This document shows, piece after piece, positions 19,038 through 20,357 of a DNA stretch of 20,357 bases. The notes below the pieces were generated by a model. It was not told the DNA's origin. It did no database searches and worked only from the letters and a program-made list of their open reading frames with translations. The position numbers and the translations under genes are program-made. The stretch is taken from positions 1 through 20,357 of IMG/VR virus record IMGVR_UViG_3300046005_000823; one strand, written 5' to 3'. Source of the stretch: a virus. The stretch's first letter is position 1. Every line of letters starts with the position of its first letter.

Positions 19038-20357
19038 TTATAGTCCAGCTGCAATATCACCAGTATTTTTCAATCTTAGTGGGATATAGATAAACTCTAC
19101 AGCCTTAACTGGTTCAATAGCAATGTCCATGTATAGTTCGCTACGATCAATACGTGCAGGTGTGTTATTTGTTTCGTCGCACACTACAATAAAGTCATAT
19201 AGAGCACGTTGGCCTACTAATTCTAACATTAGGCTCTCTGCCGCTGCTTTAATTTCTCTACGTGTCTGAGCATCGTTAGGTTCAAACAAGAATGGTCTTG
19301 CAAGAACATCTAGTTGTTTACGTAGGTAGCAAACTAAACGTGCAACGTTGATACGATCTAAACTGCTGGCATTTCTAGCACGAGTGCGTTGACCATAGGC
19401 CAGCACGCCAACGCCTGTTAGGGTAGCAATTGGATTAATTTTTACATCGTCGAGCACATCGCGTAGTCCCTGATGTAATGCAACAGTAGCAAACTCACCT
19501 TCGCTTGTAATATAACCTACGCTACTTACGTTGTCTACACCACCACGACGTGTTCCTGCTGGAGCAAACCATTGATAGCTCTTGTTATCGCTATTAATAA
19601 ATGTGCGTAGCATCATGTGGCTTGGAGGAACAACAATCGGATTACCAGTGTTGTCATTTGTATAACCACTTGGGTAATACATAGCCATATACTCGTCGAA
19701 GCTTGTTGCGCCAGCATCTCCGTTGTCTACTGCAAGGGCTGTATTATTACCCCATGCAGTTAACGCGGTGCCAGTTGGCTGTAAGCGGAATGGTGTATCA
19801 CCAATAACAAATGCAGTGATTCCTCTGTCAGTGTTGAAGCTTATCATATTTTGAATTGCTTCTGGATAACCAGGAGAAACAATAATGTTAAAGTTCAATG
19901 TGTCAGTATCTCTAATAGATGTGTTAGTATCAATAGTTGCTTTTAATGATTCAACTACCTGTTTTCTTTGAGCGTGTCTACCAAACACGCCAGATCCGTT
20001 TTCGTTAACATTGTTTTGACTTACCCAACGATCTGCTTCATATCCAGACATAGCCTGGCCGCCGGTAGAACTTGGATCGAAACGAATATTTAAACCGTCA
20101 TTTGCAGTCTTGTTGATATGGCCAACAATGTATTTCTTAACGTTAAATCCAGAACGACGAGTGTTCCATAGGCGCATACCTTTTGGATACAATGCTGGAT
20201 CTGGAGCATCTGGGTCTAGGTAATTACTGCTTAATAAGTCAACAATAGAGCTTGCTTCTAATGTGCTACCGGCAGTTGCCCAGCGAGCATCTGCAAATAA
20301 CCAACCGTCCGGTGTAGACTGATCTGTAACGTCTTGTAAAACCCAACGTTGACCAGT
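19038..20357 (-). CDS. 18: Tail sheath protein gp18 (partial, N-terminus off window)
   Basis: Contractile tail sheath. The C-terminal 439 residues are inside the window; the reading frame stays open to the right edge, so the true start lies beyond 20357 and the TTG at 20192 is internal. Typical sheath blocks are visible: VGHINKTANDGLN, FNIIVSPGYPEAIQNMISF, a middle polymorphic domain, YQWFAPAGTRRGG, INPIATLTGVGVLAYGQRTRA, SLDRINVARLVCYLRKQLD, PFLFEPND and the C-terminal strand VEFIYIPLRLKNTGDI. The T4 protein is 659 residues. It is the first gene of the tail unit here and precedes gp19. Confidence 0.96.
   Translation of the reverse strand, partial: TGQRWVLQDVTDQSTPDGWLFADARWATAGSTLEASSIVDLLSSNYLDPDAPDPALYPKGMRLWNTRRSGFNVKKYIVGHINKTANDGLNIRFDPSSTGGQAMSGYEADRWVSQNNVNENGSGVFGRHAQRKQVVESLKATIDTNTSIRDTDTLNFNIIVSPGYPEAIQNMISFNTDRGITAFVIGDTPFRLQPTGTALTAWGNNTALAVDNGDAGATSFDEYMAMYYPSGYTNDNTGNPIVVPPSHMMLRTFINSDNKSYQWFAPAGTRRGGVDNVSSVGYITSEGEFATVALHQGLRDVLDDVKINPIATLTGVGVLAYGQRTRARNASSLDRINVARLVCYLRKQLDVLARPFLFEPNDAQTRREIKAAAESLMLELVGQRALYDFIVVCDETNNTPARIDRSELYMDIAIEPVKAVEFIYIPLRLKNTGDIAAGL

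Noticed and set aside
19038-20192. Tail sheath gene starting at the TTG at 20192
   Set aside because: The frame stays open through 55 more codons to the right edge and reads as sheath-like sequence, so the TTG is internal and the gene is partial.
1-20357. tRNA genes, transposons or integrase/attachment sites
   Set aside because: I saw no cloverleaf-like sequence, transposase or integrase motif, or terminal inverted repeats. Coding density leaves no room for tRNAs except in gaps already explained.

Overview
This window is a stretch of a tailed-phage genome of the T4-like (contractile-tail) type. Every gene I can support lies on the minus strand, so transcription runs from high to low coordinates. 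Genes abut or overlap, usually through ATGA or TAATG junctions, and there is no gene-free stretch longer than about 150 bases. I recognise a tail sheath (gp18), tail tube (gp19), small and large terminase (gp16, gp17), head-completion nuclease (gp4), single-strand binding protein (gp32), UvsX, UvsY and UvsW. The A+T-rich sequence and the style of the conserved hypotheticals resemble marine T4-like phages (cyanophage or pelagiphage relatives and their uncultured kin). That placement is from memory of protein families, and the host cannot be read from the window. A heptose-epimerase-like gene suggests a Gram-negative host.

Layout in transcription order. (1) 20357-18358: tail sheath (N-terminus cut off by the window edge) and tail tube, closed by a strong terminator. 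(2) 18295-14625: a tube-related baseplate-type protein, a small putative virion protein, gp4, gp16 and two late proteins of unknown role, closed by a UUCG-loop terminator. (3) 14565-10825: gp17 and a 715-residue protein of unknown function, closed by a third terminator. (4) 10679-7873: gp32, uvsX, a small acidic protein and uvsY, the homologous-recombination set. (5) 7827-3289: a 392-residue unknown with its own consensus sigma70-type promoter, uvsW, three small conserved genes (one a possible clamp-loader small subunit) and a zinc-finger protein. (6) 3292-924: an accessory run of very small genes. Six or seven of these form a tandem paralogous family with a Trp-Cys motif and a C-terminal TMFxLRWS-type motif. 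(7) 923-1: a cupin and an ADP-heptose-epimerase-like gene (C-terminus off the left edge), which look like cell-surface-sugar enzymes.

How the parts work together. The late blocks build the tail and package DNA: gp16 and gp17 form the motor and gp4 finishes the head. The gp32/UvsX/UvsY/UvsW block does strand invasion, filament loading and branch or fork remodelling, which in T4 also drives late replication. Packaging and recombination genes are joined end to end here, with only terminators and short A+T-rich start signals between transcription units.

The most unusual points are these: the tandem small-protein array with a perfect 38-bp repeat and start signals embedded in the conserved C-terminal codons; a repeated TAAATA-5-to-7-nt-ATG arrangement without Shine-Dalgarno sites, suggesting leaderless late mRNAs; a HARP-like unknown overlapping uvsW; and an orphan terminase-type P-loop inside the small-gene array.
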